NCBI GenBank assembly: GCA_000998275.1 | Contig: LCDA01000005.1 | Location: forward strand, 1-44,298 | Source of the DNA: Candidatus Collierbacteria bacterium GW2011_GWA2_42_17 | Lineage (GTDB): Bacteria; Patescibacteriota; Microgenomatia; UBA1400; MFAQ01 | DNA length: 44,298 nt | Reading direction: 5' to 3' | Shown here: positions 9,799 to 19,431 of the stretch, one piece after another | Layout of the letters: each line of letters starts with the position of its first letter | How positions within the stretch are numbered: the stretch's first letter is position 1 | The notes under the pieces: model-generated | What the model saw: the letters and a program-made list of their open reading frames with translations, nothing else | Told to the model about the DNA's origin: nothing | Databases searched by the model: none | Position numbers and translations under genes: made by a program

Positions 9799-12074
9799 TG
9801 CCCAACCTACCTGCCCTGGTATTACCATTCAGTAAAATTCACAAGGACGACATTCCTCTCGTCGGAGGAAAGGGTGCCAATCTGGGTGAAATGTACAACT
9901 TCGGTATTCCTGTTCCTAACGGATTCGTCATTACTGCCCAAGCATACGAAAAAGTAATCGATCACAACGCTCTTCAGCCGGTTATCAGAGAAATCATCAA
10001 ACAAACCGAGGTAACAAACCAAAAAGAACTTGAAAAAGCGGCTATTAAAATACAAAGACTAATTCAAACAGCCGATATTCCCGCTGATCTTGTAAAGGAA
10101 ATCTTTGAAAGTTATTCCGGTTTAAAATCTGGCGACAAAAATCCTCTCGTTGCCGTTCGTTCATCGGCAACCGCCGAAGATCTTCCGGATGCTTCATTCG
10201 CTGGTCAGCAAGAGTCGTTTTTGGATATCAAGGGTGAATCAAATTTAATACAAGCAGTTCGTAGTGCCTGGGGCTCACTTTGGGGTGCCAGAGCCATTTT
10301 CTATCGTGCTACCAAAGGCTACGATCACTTTAAAGTACTTCTCGCCATCCCTGTCCAATTAATGGTTCAATCAGATGTCTCCGGCGTTCTTTTCTCTGTT
10401 AATCCTGTCACCGGCAACAAAAATCAAGTCGTCGTTGAAGCAGTCTGGGGGCTGGGTGATTTTATGGTTCAAGGAGTAGTTAACCCGGATCATTACATAA
10501 TAAATAAGTCCGACCTTTCGATTCATTCTCGTCAAAATGTACCTCAAACCATTATGGAAATCCACGACTATCCCAGCGGGGTCAAAAAAGTAAAGGTTCC
10601 GGAGAAAATGGTCAACGCTCCCAAACTCACTGACGAAGAAGTAATCGAGCTGGCTAAACTTTCCATGAAAATTCATCAGCATTATTTCTTTCCCCAAGAT
10701 AGCGAGTTCGCCGTCGAAAATGGCAAGGTTTACCTGGTTCAAACCCGTCCCATCACCACCCTCGATATGAGCAAAGGTGCCAAACAAATATCCGAATCCC
10801 AGTTGGTAAATCTAAAACAGCTAATCCAAGGAGAACCTGCTTCATTTGGTATTGGTTTTGGCAAGGTAGTTAAAATAAAATCCGCCAAGGAAATAGACAA
10901 AGTAAAAAATGGTGACGTCTTGGTTACCGAGATGACCGCTCCAGACTTTGTCCCCGCTATGAAAAGGGCAAGTGCCATTGTCACGGACAAGGGAGGTCAA
11001 ACTTCCCATGCTGCCATTGTCTCAAGAGAGTTGGGAGTTCCGGCTATCGTTGGTACCAAAATTGCTACCAAAATCCTCAAAGAAGATCAGTTGGTTACAG
11101 CCAATGGCGCCACTGGTATTGTCTATAACGGCGTTCCCGAAAAAGGTAAGGCTGTCGCCGTTAAAGAGTTTAAAGAAGAAGAGTTTCCCCAAACCGCTAC
11201 CAAAGTCTATGTCAACCTAGGAGAACCAGAACTTGCTTCAATCGTCGCCCAGGGAAATGCTGATGGAGTTGGTCTTCTTCGTGCGGAGTTTATGATGGCC
11301 GAAATAGGTACTCATCCCAAAAAAATGATTCGCGACGGCAAAAGCCAAGTCTTTATTGAAAAACTTGCTGAAAGTATTATCAAATTTACTCACAGTTTCG
11401 GAGAGAGACCAGTCATTTATCGCGCTACCGACTTTAAATCCAACGAGTACAAAAATTTAATTGGTGGCCAAAATTATGAGCCGACAGAACCCAATCCCAT
11501 GCTTGGATACCGGGGTTGTTATCGCTATATCCTTGACGAACCGGTTTTCAATCTTGAACTGGAAGCCATCAAGCTTGTAAGAAATAAATACGGCTATAAA
11601 AACCTTCACCTAATGATTCCCTTTGTTAGAACAGTTGACGAATTAATCAAGGTCAAAAGAATTATCGCCGCTAGCGGTCTTTCTAGATCCAACTCCTTTA
11701 AACTTTGGATGATGGTTGAAATTCCCTCCAACGTCATTCTTCTGGAAGACTTTATCGCCGTCGGTATTGATGGTGTTTCCATTGGGTCAAACGATCTCAC
11801 TATGTTAATTTTGGGTACGGATCGTGACAATGAAACAGTTGCCCCTGAGTTTGACGAGAGAAATCCGGCCGTTTTGTGGGCACTTGAGCACGTCATCAAG
11901 ACTGCCGCCAAGCATCACATAACCTGCTCTCTCTGCGGTCAGGCAGCTAGCCAATATCCCGACCTTGTCGACAAATTAGTATCTTGGGGAATAACCTCCG
12001 TCTCCGTTAGTCCGGATGCCGTGGATAACACCAGAAGAGTAATTTCCCTGATAGAAAAAAGGCTACTTAAATAA
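9798..12074 (+). CDS. ppsA: Phosphoenolpyruvate synthase
   Basis: GGKGANLGEM, VRSSATAEDLPDASFAGQQES, GGQTSHAAIVSRELGVPAIVG, SIGSNDLTML. Confidence 0.96.
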   Translation: MPNLPALVLPFSKIHKDDIPLVGGKGANLGEMYNFGIPVPNGFVITAQAYEKVIDHNALQPVIREIIKQTEVTNQKELEKAAIKIQRLIQTADIPADLVKEIFESYSGLKSGDKNPLVAVRSSATAEDLPDASFAGQQESFLDIKGESNLIQAVRSAWGSLWGARAIFYRATKGYDHFKVLLAIPVQLMVQSDVSGVLFSVNPVTGNKNQVVVEAVWGLGDFMVQGVVNPDHYIINKSDLSIHSRQNVPQTIMEIHDYPSGVKKVKVPEKMVNAPKLTDEEVIELAKLSMKIHQHYFFPQDSEFAVENGKVYLVQTRPITTLDMSKGAKQISESQLVNLKQLIQGEPASFGIGFGKVVKIKSAKEIDKVKNGDVLVTEMTAPDFVPAMKRASAIVTDKGGQTSHAAIVSRELGVPAIVGTKIATKILKEDQLVTANGATGIVYNGVPEKGKAVAVKEFKEEEFPQTATKVYVNLGEPELASIVAQGNADGVGLLRAEFMMAEIGTHPKKMIRDGKSQVFIEKLAESIIKFTHSFGERPVIYRATDFKSNEYKNLIGGQNYEPTEPNPMLGYRGCYRYILDEPVFNLELEAIKLVRNKYGYKNLHLMIPFVRTVDELIKVKRIIAASGLSRSNSFKLWMMVEIPSNVILLEDFIAVGIDGVSIGSNDLTMLILGTDRDNETVAPEFDERNPAVLWALEHVIKTAAKHHITCSLCGQAASQYPDLVDKLVSWGITSVSVSPDAVDNTRRVISLIEKRLLK

Positions 12075-12075
12075 A

Positions 12076-13344
12076 ATGGCAAAAATAAAATCGGTTTATG
12101 CTAGAGAAATTCTCGACTCTCGCGGTAACCCAACCATAGAAACGACTATTTGGACAGATAACAACCACGGTTCGGTTGCTTCAATTCCCAGCGGAGCATC
12201 AACAGGAAGATTGGAAGCGGTTGAATTGAGAGACGGTGATCCTGAGAGATTCAATGGCCTTGGGGTTTTAAAGGCGGTAGCTAATGTTAACCAAATAATC
12301 AGCAAGTACATCATCGGTCAAGATCCGACCCTTCAAAACAATATCGACCAAATTTTATTAAACCTTGATGGCACGGAAAACAAATCAAAACTCGGTGCCA
12401 ACGCCATGCTTTCTGTTTCACAAGCCTGTTTTGAACTGGGTGCTGCCTGCGAAGACAAACCCACCTTCCAGTACACCGTCGAAAAATATGGTCTGGCCAC
12501 TCCAACCGCCCTTCACCTACCAACTCCTATTTTTAATCTCATTAACGGAGGTAAACATGGTGCCGGAAACCTTGATTTCCAAGAGTTTCATATCATTCCC
12601 AGCAGTCAAAAGAAATTCTCCGAAGCCTTGGAAATCGGTAGTGAGCTTTATCATAATTTAAAAAATATTTTAGTAGAAAAAAAAGCCATTCATTCTGTCG
12701 GTGATGAGGGGGGCTTCGCTCCCAACTTGTTCAGCAACACCGATGCCATCGAACTACTGGTAGAAACTGTCGAGTCCAGTCGTTACAAACTTAATCAAGA
12801 CGTCTTCATTGGTTTGGATATCGCCGCCAACGGCCTTATCAAAAATGGTAAATACAAAATTAGTGACGTCAAAGATAATCTCTCCAATGAACAGTTCCGT
12901 GACTTCCTCATCGATCTGAATCAGAAATATAGTTTACTGTCCATCGAAGACCCCTTTGGTGAAGATGACTGGAAAGGCTGGTCCGAGCTAACCTCAAGTA
13001 TTGGTAAACAACTGATGATTGTTGGCGATGATCTTCTCGTCACCAACAAAAAACGCTTACAGGAAGCCATCGAAAAAAATGCTTGTAATGCTATTTTGGT
13101 AAAGCCAAATCAAATTGGCACCATTTCTGAAACAGTCTCGGTTATAAAACTGGCTAAGAAAAATAATTTTTCCGTTATTGTCTCTCACCGCTCCGGTGAT
13201 ACGGACGAAGATTTTCTGGCAGACTTTGCTGTTGGCGTTGGTGCAGATTTCGTCAAATTTGGTGCCCCGGGTAGGGGAGAGCGAGTTGCTAAATACAATC
13301 GTCTATCTTTCATTCAAGAATATCTTAGTAGTCTGCATGGATAA
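12076..13344 (+). CDS. eno: Enolase
   Basis: AREILDSRGNPTIE, SIPSGASTG, GDEGGFAPN, VSHRSGDTDEDFLADFAVG. Confidence 0.97.
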   Translation: MAKIKSVYAREILDSRGNPTIETTIWTDNNHGSVASIPSGASTGRLEAVELRDGDPERFNGLGVLKAVANVNQIISKYIIGQDPTLQNNIDQILLNLDGTENKSKLGANAMLSVSQACFELGAACEDKPTFQYTVEKYGLATPTALHLPTPIFNLINGGKHGAGNLDFQEFHIIPSSQKKFSEALEIGSELYHNLKNILVEKKAIHSVGDEGGFAPNLFSNTDAIELLVETVESSRYKLNQDVFIGLDIAANGLIKNGKYKISDVKDNLSNEQFRDFLIDLNQKYSLLSIEDPFGEDDWKGWSELTSSIGKQLMIVGDDLLVTNKKRLQEAIEKNACNAILVKPNQIGTISETVSVIKLAKKNNFSVIVSHRSGDTDEDFLADFAVGVGADFVKFGAPGRGERVAKYNRLSFIQEYLSSLHG

Positions 13345-14857
13345 GAAAGCGGTAATTCTCTGCGTTCTCGATGGTTGGGGAATAGCGCCTCCCGGCCCTG
13401 GTAACGCCATAAGCATTGCCAATCCCCAAACCTTTAATTACCTACTTCAAAACTATCCTTCCACTCAGCTTTTAGCTTCAGGACCAGCGGTCGGTTTGCC
13501 GGAAGGCCAAGATGGTAATAGTGAAACTGGTCATTTGAATATTGGTGCGGGAAGAGTTGTTTTTCAAGATCTGGCTTTAATTAATATGGCCATAGCCGAC
13601 GGAAGTTTTTTTGTCAACAGAGCTTTACTGGATACCGTCAAACATCTTTCTTCTTTTCAATCCAATCTCCATTTAATCGGTATGATTGGCAACTCCGGCG
13701 TACACTCCTACAACGAACACCTCTTTGCTCTATTACTATTTGCCAAAAAAAATAATCTGCAAAATGTTTTTCTACATCTGATTACCGATGGGCGTGATAG
13801 TCCGCCCGATAACGCTATCGAACAAATAAAAATAGTTCAGCAAAAGATACAAGAAATTGGAGTGGGCTCAATCGCCTCAATTATTGGACGATACTACGCT
13901 ATGGACAGAGATCAACGTTTGGACAGGACACAAAAAGCATACGACTGTCTGACTAACACCAATCTTAAGTCGGAACAAAACCCTATTACCTATTTGGAAA
14001 AATCCTACGCAGCTAAAGTTTATGATGAGTTTATTACTCCCGCTTCTATTGGAGATAACTCCAACAACTCCAGAATCAAATCGGGTGATTCTGTTGTCTT
14101 TTTTAACTTCAGAACCGATAGACCAAGGCAGTTAACGGAAATGTTTTTCAGATCCGGAATTCCCAATTTACGATTTGTCACCATGACCAAGTATCGTAAA
14201 GACTATCAAAATCCGGTCATGTTCCCTACCACCACGCTTTCCAACACGTTGGGAGAAGTAATTTCCAACCATAATTTAAATCAATTAAGAGCGGCCGAAA
14301 CGGAAAAAATCGCCATGGTTAGTTACTATTTTAACGGCCAGAGCGAAGTTCTCCTTCCTGGAGAAACACACCTCTTTATCGATTCTCAAAAAGTAACTAC
14401 CTATGATCTCACTCCCCGTATGTCCACCGACAAACTCATCGAGGAGTTTCAAAGAAAAATCAGAGAAGATAACTTTACTCTCTCCGTTATTAATATCGCC
14501 TGCCCAGACATGGTTGCTCACACCGGCAAGATAGACAAAACCGTTGAAGCTATCAAAGCGGCCGATGACGCCATAGGAAATTTAGTCAATCTTGCCAAAG
14601 AAACAAACTCCTATTTATTAATTACCGCCGACCACGGTAACGCGGAAGAACTGCTAAATCCCAAAACAGGCAAGGTGAACACCCAGCACTCAAATTTTCC
14701 TGTGCCCTTCATCATTTACCATCCAACCGACAACAAATTTAAGCTCCAACCGGGTAAGCTGGGTGATGTTGCTCCAACTATACTTTCACTTCTGGATCTT
14801 CCAATACCAGCAGAAATGAACGGTAAAGACCTAATCCTAAGAGAAAAACTCCTTTAA
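13337..14857 (+). CDS. gpmI: 2,3-bisphosphoglycerate-independent phosphoglycerate mutase
   Basis: LCVLDGWGIAP, GNSETGHLNIGAGR, TADHGNAEEL; starts 8 bp inside the eno 3' end. Confidence 0.96.
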   Translation: MDKKAVILCVLDGWGIAPPGPGNAISIANPQTFNYLLQNYPSTQLLASGPAVGLPEGQDGNSETGHLNIGAGRVVFQDLALINMAIADGSFFVNRALLDTVKHLSSFQSNLHLIGMIGNSGVHSYNEHLFALLLFAKKNNLQNVFLHLITDGRDSPPDNAIEQIKIVQQKIQEIGVGSIASIIGRYYAMDRDQRLDRTQKAYDCLTNTNLKSEQNPITYLEKSYAAKVYDEFITPASIGDNSNNSRIKSGDSVVFFNFRTDRPRQLTEMFFRSGIPNLRFVTMTKYRKDYQNPVMFPTTTLSNTLGEVISNHNLNQLRAAETEKIAMVSYYFNGQSEVLLPGETHLFIDSQKVTTYDLTPRMSTDKLIEEFQRKIREDNFTLSVINIACPDMVAHTGKIDKTVEAIKAADDAIGNLVNLAKETNSYLLITADHGNAEELLNPKTGKVNTQHSNFPVPFIIYHPTDNKFKLQPGKLGDVAPTILSLLDLPIPAEMNGKDLILREKLL

Positions 14858-15558
14858 CTACCCACAGAAATCAGCAAAACCAACTCACCTTTAATTCTTT
14901 TTTCTTTCGACGCTTCAAGCAACTGACTCAAGCTTCCTCTTATAATTTTTTGTGACACCTTTGTCAGGTCCACTGCCAAGCATGCCGGGGTATCTTTGCC
15001 CATAATTGCCACTGCCTCTGGTAAGATTTTTTGAAGCCTCAAGGGATTTTCATAAATAACCGCCGTCATCTTTGAAATCATACCCATTTCCTTAATAGTC
15101 GTCAAAACCGCAGTTCTTTTTCCGATTTTCTTTGGTAAAAATCCCACGAACAAATATCGATCGGTTGGTAATCCTGAAACGGCCAAGGCAGCACTTTCTG
15201 CTGTTGGTCCCGGAATCACATCAACTTCCCAGTTCATTTCTACGGCCTTGCTGACCAGTTTGTATCCCGGATCAGAGATTAGAGGCATGCCGGCATCGGA
15301 AACCAAAACTACAGACTCCAACGAACAGATCTCTGCCAGTATTCTTGGTAGTATCTTAGCTTCGTTAAAATCGTTAATAAATCTAATTGTTCCGGTGAAT
15401 TTTTGCACATGTCCCATCTGCATCAACTTACTCCACAAATTATTAAACATTCTGCTGTCTTCACAAATCAAATACTTGGCTTCCTGTAAAGTTTTTAAAG
15501 CCCGAAGAGATATATCCTCAATATTACCTATTGGGAGTCCAACTATGGTTAGTTTCAT
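14854..15558 (-). CDS. rsmI: 16S rRNA (cytidine-2'-O)-methyltransferase
   Basis: LTIVGLPIGNIEDISLRAL, VSDAGMPLISDPG, PGPTAESAALAVSGLPTDRYLFVGFLP. Confidence 0.93.
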   Translation of the reverse strand: MKLTIVGLPIGNIEDISLRALKTLQEAKYLICEDSRMFNNLWSKLMQMGHVQKFTGTIRFINDFNEAKILPRILAEICSLESVVLVSDAGMPLISDPGYKLVSKAVEMNWEVDVIPGPTAESAALAVSGLPTDRYLFVGFLPKKIGKRTAVLTTIKEMGMISKMTAVIYENPLRLQKILPEAVAIMGKDTPACLAVDLTKVSQKIIRGSLSQLLEASKEKRIKGELVLLISVGS

Positions 15559-15561
15559 AAA

Positions 15562-16179
15562 TTAAAATTTGCGTATAACGCCAACGCACTTACCCTGTAC
15601 TTTAACATTAATTGCAAAAATAGGGGACATAGATGAGTTTGCTGGCTCCAAACGAACTCTGGTTCTCTCGCGGAAAAATCTTTTTAGGGTAGCCAAACCA
15701 TTTTCCAACAAAGCCACCACAATGTCGCCGTCCTTCACCCCAGTTGCGTCACATTCTTCAATAATTACATAATCATGATCAAAGATTCCCTCCTCAATCA
15801 TCGAGTCTCCTTTGACTTGCAAAACAAATGCTCGTTTTTTGCCCGAAAGCATTGATGATGCCACCTTCATGGACGCATTTGGATCGGTCAGAGGTTCAAT
15901 TGGCCTTCCGGCTGCGATAAAACCCAGAATCGGTAACTCGATTGAAGCCGACTCCACGCTTCCACGATCAACCAGTGAAATTCCTCGAATCGCGCCCTCA
16001 AATTTTTTAATGATATTTTTCTTTTCCAAAGCCTGAAGATGTTCATGAACAGTAGCCAAGGAAGAAACTCCGATTGCACCAGCAATTTCCGAAAGGGTGG
16101 GGGAGTAACCATTTTTTTGAATAAACTGGGAGATAAACTCCACGATTTGTCTTTGTCTTCGGTAAAGTGTTACTGTCAT
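15562..16179 (-). CDS. lexA: LexA repressor (S24 family)
   Basis: N-terminal wHTH 'GYSPTLSEIAGAIGVSSLATVHEHLQAL', C-terminal 'VKGDSMIEEGI'; upstream TTGACT-TAATAAT promoter; extended start 16200 possible. Confidence 0.92.
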   Translation of the reverse strand: MTVTLYRRQRQIVEFISQFIQKNGYSPTLSEIAGAIGVSSLATVHEHLQALEKKNIIKKFEGAIRGISLVDRGSVESASIELPILGFIAAGRPIEPLTDPNASMKVASSMLSGKKRAFVLQVKGDSMIEEGIFDHDYVIIEECDATGVKDGDIVVALLENGLATLKRFFRERTRVRLEPANSSMSPIFAINVKVQGKCVGVIRKF

Positions 16180-16288
16180 AACTTCATTATTACCAAACAA
16201 TACCCAAAAGTCAAGCGCTCGAAACTTCGTGCTTGCAGTGATATAATCGCAACCAACACTCGAATTTGCATCTTAACAGGAGGGTCTC

Positions 16289-16624
16289 ATGCTCAAAAAA
16301 TTTCTGGACAAGATTTTGGGGATCAAAGAAAAACCTCACACAGAAAACTCCCAACAGATGGCTGAGGAAGCTATAGCCGAAGCCGGACCAAGAAAGGAAA
16401 TTCTCACGGGAGGGTTTGTTTACATACATCCCGAAGAGCGTGAAGGCTATGCTTTGTATACCGATAACATTGGCAATGCCGCCAAATTCATTCTCTCGGC
16501 CAAAACATCCAAAGAAAAGAAAGAGAGAGAAAAACTCTACACGGAAGTAATGGAAAGAGAAGCCTTCTATTTCACAAATGCAATCGAGGCAAGGGTACAA
16601 AAGTATATAAAATCAAATCAATAA
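16289..16624 (+). CDS. Hypothetical protein (111 aa)
   Basis: ORF preceded by an AGGAGGG Shine-Dalgarno and a TATAAT box about 45 nt upstream. Confidence 0.75.
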   Translation: MLKKFLDKILGIKEKPHTENSQQMAEEAIAEAGPRKEILTGGFVYIHPEEREGYALYTDNIGNAAKFILSAKTSKEKKEREKLYTEVMEREAFYFTNAIEARVQKYIKSNQ

Positions 16625-16632
16625 AAAAACCA

Positions 16633-16658
16633 CCCGATCACCCGATCGGGTTTTTTTT
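16633..16658 (+). terminator. Rho-independent terminator
   Basis: CCCGAT-CACCCG-ATCGGG followed by T8. Confidence 0.8.
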
Positions 16659-16675
16659 CGGGTAAAATATAGACT

Positions 16676-18724
16676 GTGGAATTTAAGATCAAATCAGACT
16701 ACCAACCTACCGGGGACCAACCTCAAGCAATTGAGAAACTTTCCACAGCTATTTCTTCCGGAAATCCGCACCAAACTTTGCTAGGTGTTACCGGCTCAGG
16801 AAAAACATACACTGTCGCGAAGGTAATCGAAAAAACTCAGCTACCGACTCTTGTCATCTGCCACAACAAAACTCTCGCCAGTCAGCTATATCAAGAGTTT
16901 CGTGATTTTTTTCCGGACAACGCTGTTAGTTACTTTGTCAGCTACTACGATTACTACCAACCAGAGGCATATCTACCCAGTTCGGACACTTACATCGAAA
17001 AAGAAGCCGACATAAATCCGGAGATCGATAAACTCAGACTTACCACTACGGCCAACCTCTTGTCTCGTCCGGATAGTATTGTCATTGCCTCAGTTTCCTG
17101 CATCTACAACATCGGCTCACCCCTAGATCAGGAAAAAAACATTCTCACTCTGATGAAAGGGCAGGTTATTGCCCGGGACACCGTACTTATGAGACTCGGT
17201 GACCTCCAGTACACCAGAACCAATGCCGAACTTTCCCGAGGCACTTTTAGGGCCATCGGTAGTACTGTTCAGTTATATCCCTCGTATAAGGACATCGTCA
17301 TCTCCATGGTTTTTGAAGGTAATGTTTTAAAAACAATCGACATTCTCGATCCCTACAACTTTACTAAGATTGTCGATCTAGACCTTGAAAAAAGCAGCTT
17401 AATCACCATAAATCCGGCCAAGCTCTTCATTACCGACCCCAAAACGCAGGGACAAGCCATCGATAATATTCGCAAAGATCTACAGACTCAAATTGAAAAA
17501 TTTAAGAGTGAAGGTAAAACCATCGAAGCGTACCGACTAGAACAAAAAGTTAACTACGATCTCTCCATGCTGGAAGAGGTTGGTTACGTAAACGGCATTG
17601 AAAACTACTCTCGTTACTTTGACGGACGCAAACCGGGAGAACCCCCTTATTCCTTACTGGAATATTTTCACTACAACACCAAAAAGTTTCACAAAAAGGG
17701 TTTCCTCACCGTTATCGATGAATCACATATTAGTCTGCCCCAAATTCGCGGCATGTACAACGGTGACCAGTCAAGAAAAGAAAATCTCATCAACTATGGT
17801 TTCCGCTTACCCAGTGCCAAAGACAACCGCCCACTGACCTTTACTGAGTTTCAATCCCGCACACAACAAAACCTTTATTGTTCCGCTACCCCAGGCGAGT
17901 ACGAACTATCTCTATCCAAATCAAGCATTATTCCTACGGTAGCAGAGCAACTTATCCGCCCAACCGGCCTTTTGGATCCGGAAGTATTTGTCCGTCCCGT
18001 TAAAGGTCAGATCGAAGATATTAGTAGGGAAGTTCTTGAAAGAAAGATAAAAGGAGAGAGAACCTTGGTTTTGACCATGACGAAAAAAATGGCTGAAGAT
18101 CTGTCGGAACATCTCAAAGAAAAATACAAAATTAAAGTTGAGTATCTTCACTCGGACATCAAAACTTTAGACCGGGCCGATATTCTTGAAAGCCTTCGTC
18201 TGGGAAATGTCGACTGCCTAGTGGGTATCAATCTTCTCCGTGAAGGTTTGGATCTACCGGAAGTCTCTCTGGTTGCCATACTCGACGCCGACAAAGAAGG
18301 TTTTCTCCGTACACCAACAGCCTTAATACAAACAATGGGAAGAGCTGCCCGCCACATCAACGGTCAGGTCATTCTTTACGCCGACAAAATCTCGCCCTCA
18401 ATGGATATCGCCATGAAAGAAACCGCCAGAAGAAGAATTACCCAAGCTCTCTACAACAAAAAACACAGTGTTACTCCCATCGGCATCAATAAACCCATAA
18501 GAGAGGCTCTGCTCCATCGCAACTCAAGTGGTCCGGCTCCAAAAATCAAAGAACTTGCCGAGTTCGGTTGGACAGAAATTGAAGATGTTAATCCCCAATC
18601 GTTAACTCCTCAAAAGAAAAAAGTACTCATTGTGAAACTTAAAAAAATGATGACCCAGGCCGCTAACTCCTGGAATTTTGAACTGGCGGCTCGTTACCGT
18701 GACACCATCAAAAAGTTACAATAA
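16676..18724 (+). CDS. uvrB: Excinuclease ABC subunit B (GTG start)
   Basis: DYQPTGDQPQAIEKL, GVTGSGKTYT, YFVSYYDYYQPEAY, C-terminal UVR motif. Confidence 0.97.
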   Translation: MEFKIKSDYQPTGDQPQAIEKLSTAISSGNPHQTLLGVTGSGKTYTVAKVIEKTQLPTLVICHNKTLASQLYQEFRDFFPDNAVSYFVSYYDYYQPEAYLPSSDTYIEKEADINPEIDKLRLTTTANLLSRPDSIVIASVSCIYNIGSPLDQEKNILTLMKGQVIARDTVLMRLGDLQYTRTNAELSRGTFRAIGSTVQLYPSYKDIVISMVFEGNVLKTIDILDPYNFTKIVDLDLEKSSLITINPAKLFITDPKTQGQAIDNIRKDLQTQIEKFKSEGKTIEAYRLEQKVNYDLSMLEEVGYVNGIENYSRYFDGRKPGEPPYSLLEYFHYNTKKFHKKGFLTVIDESHISLPQIRGMYNGDQSRKENLINYGFRLPSAKDNRPLTFTEFQSRTQQNLYCSATPGEYELSLSKSSIIPTVAEQLIRPTGLLDPEVFVRPVKGQIEDISREVLERKIKGERTLVLTMTKKMAEDLSEHLKEKYKIKVEYLHSDIKTLDRADILESLRLGNVDCLVGINLLREGLDLPEVSLVAILDADKEGFLRTPTALIQTMGRAARHINGQVILYADKISPSMDIAMKETARRRITQALYNKKHSVTPIGINKPIREALLHRNSSGPAPKIKELAEFGWTEIEDVNPQSLTPQKKKVLIVKLKKMMTQAANSWNFELAARYRDTIKKLQ

Positions 18725-19357
18725 TTAGCGAAATTTAGAGGCCGTAACAACCCTACCACCAATAGCGTCTCTGGAGGTCGAGGTGTCAATCTTTCTATCA
18801 CCAATCGCTAGGTCATCTGGATCAAAATTATTATTTTCCAAAAACTCCGCCAGTACCCTTAGTGCTTTCTTGCCATAAAACTGACTTTCTCTAGTTCGAT
18901 TGTCCAAGAGAATGAATAACTGTGTCCCTTTTTTGCAAAACCTTTCAATATCACCCAACAAACCTTCCTCGACGATGCTTTGAGGATTGGGGGCCACCAT
19001 CATTATCAAATCGGCTTTTACATCCGGTAGTTCATCGGTATAACTAGGTACAAGCACTCTTTTTGAGTCCTCATCAACCCTTACCGAGCCTTTTCGAAAA
19101 TCAATATTATTTGCGTTGATTGCCCGATCTACTCCAATCCATAAATCTCCCTTTCTCTGACTAACTGATAAATTTGTTCTCTCTCCTCCTGGTCCAATAT
19201 CCAAAACCACAAAATTTCTACCAACACGGAGGCTGTCCATCTTTTCTTTTTTTTCAACGGCACTCAGACTGCCAAAATCGACAACTTCGTAATCTAGGCG
19301 ACTGTCAAATTCAACCTTCTTTGATTTTTCCGAGCCTTCGGTATGTGCTACTTCCAT
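18725..19357 (-). CDS. Hypothetical protein, possible Rossmann/methyltransferase-like
   Basis: VLDIGPGGERTNLSV..WIGVDRA resembles a SAM-binding motif I region. Confidence 0.5.
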   Translation of the reverse strand: MEVAHTEGSEKSKKVEFDSRLDYEVVDFGSLSAVEKKEKMDSLRVGRNFVVLDIGPGGERTNLSVSQRKGDLWIGVDRAINANNIDFRKGSVRVDEDSKRVLVPSYTDELPDVKADLIMMVAPNPQSIVEEGLLGDIERFCKKGTQLFILLDNRTRESQFYGKKALRVLAEFLENNNFDPDDLAIGDRKIDTSTSRDAIGGRVVTASKFR

Positions 19358-19431
19358 ACCACCATTATAAGCATATTTGTGTTAACAGTCATTCGGGTAT
19401 TTTAGGGTAAAAAATGTTAAAATATAGCGTT

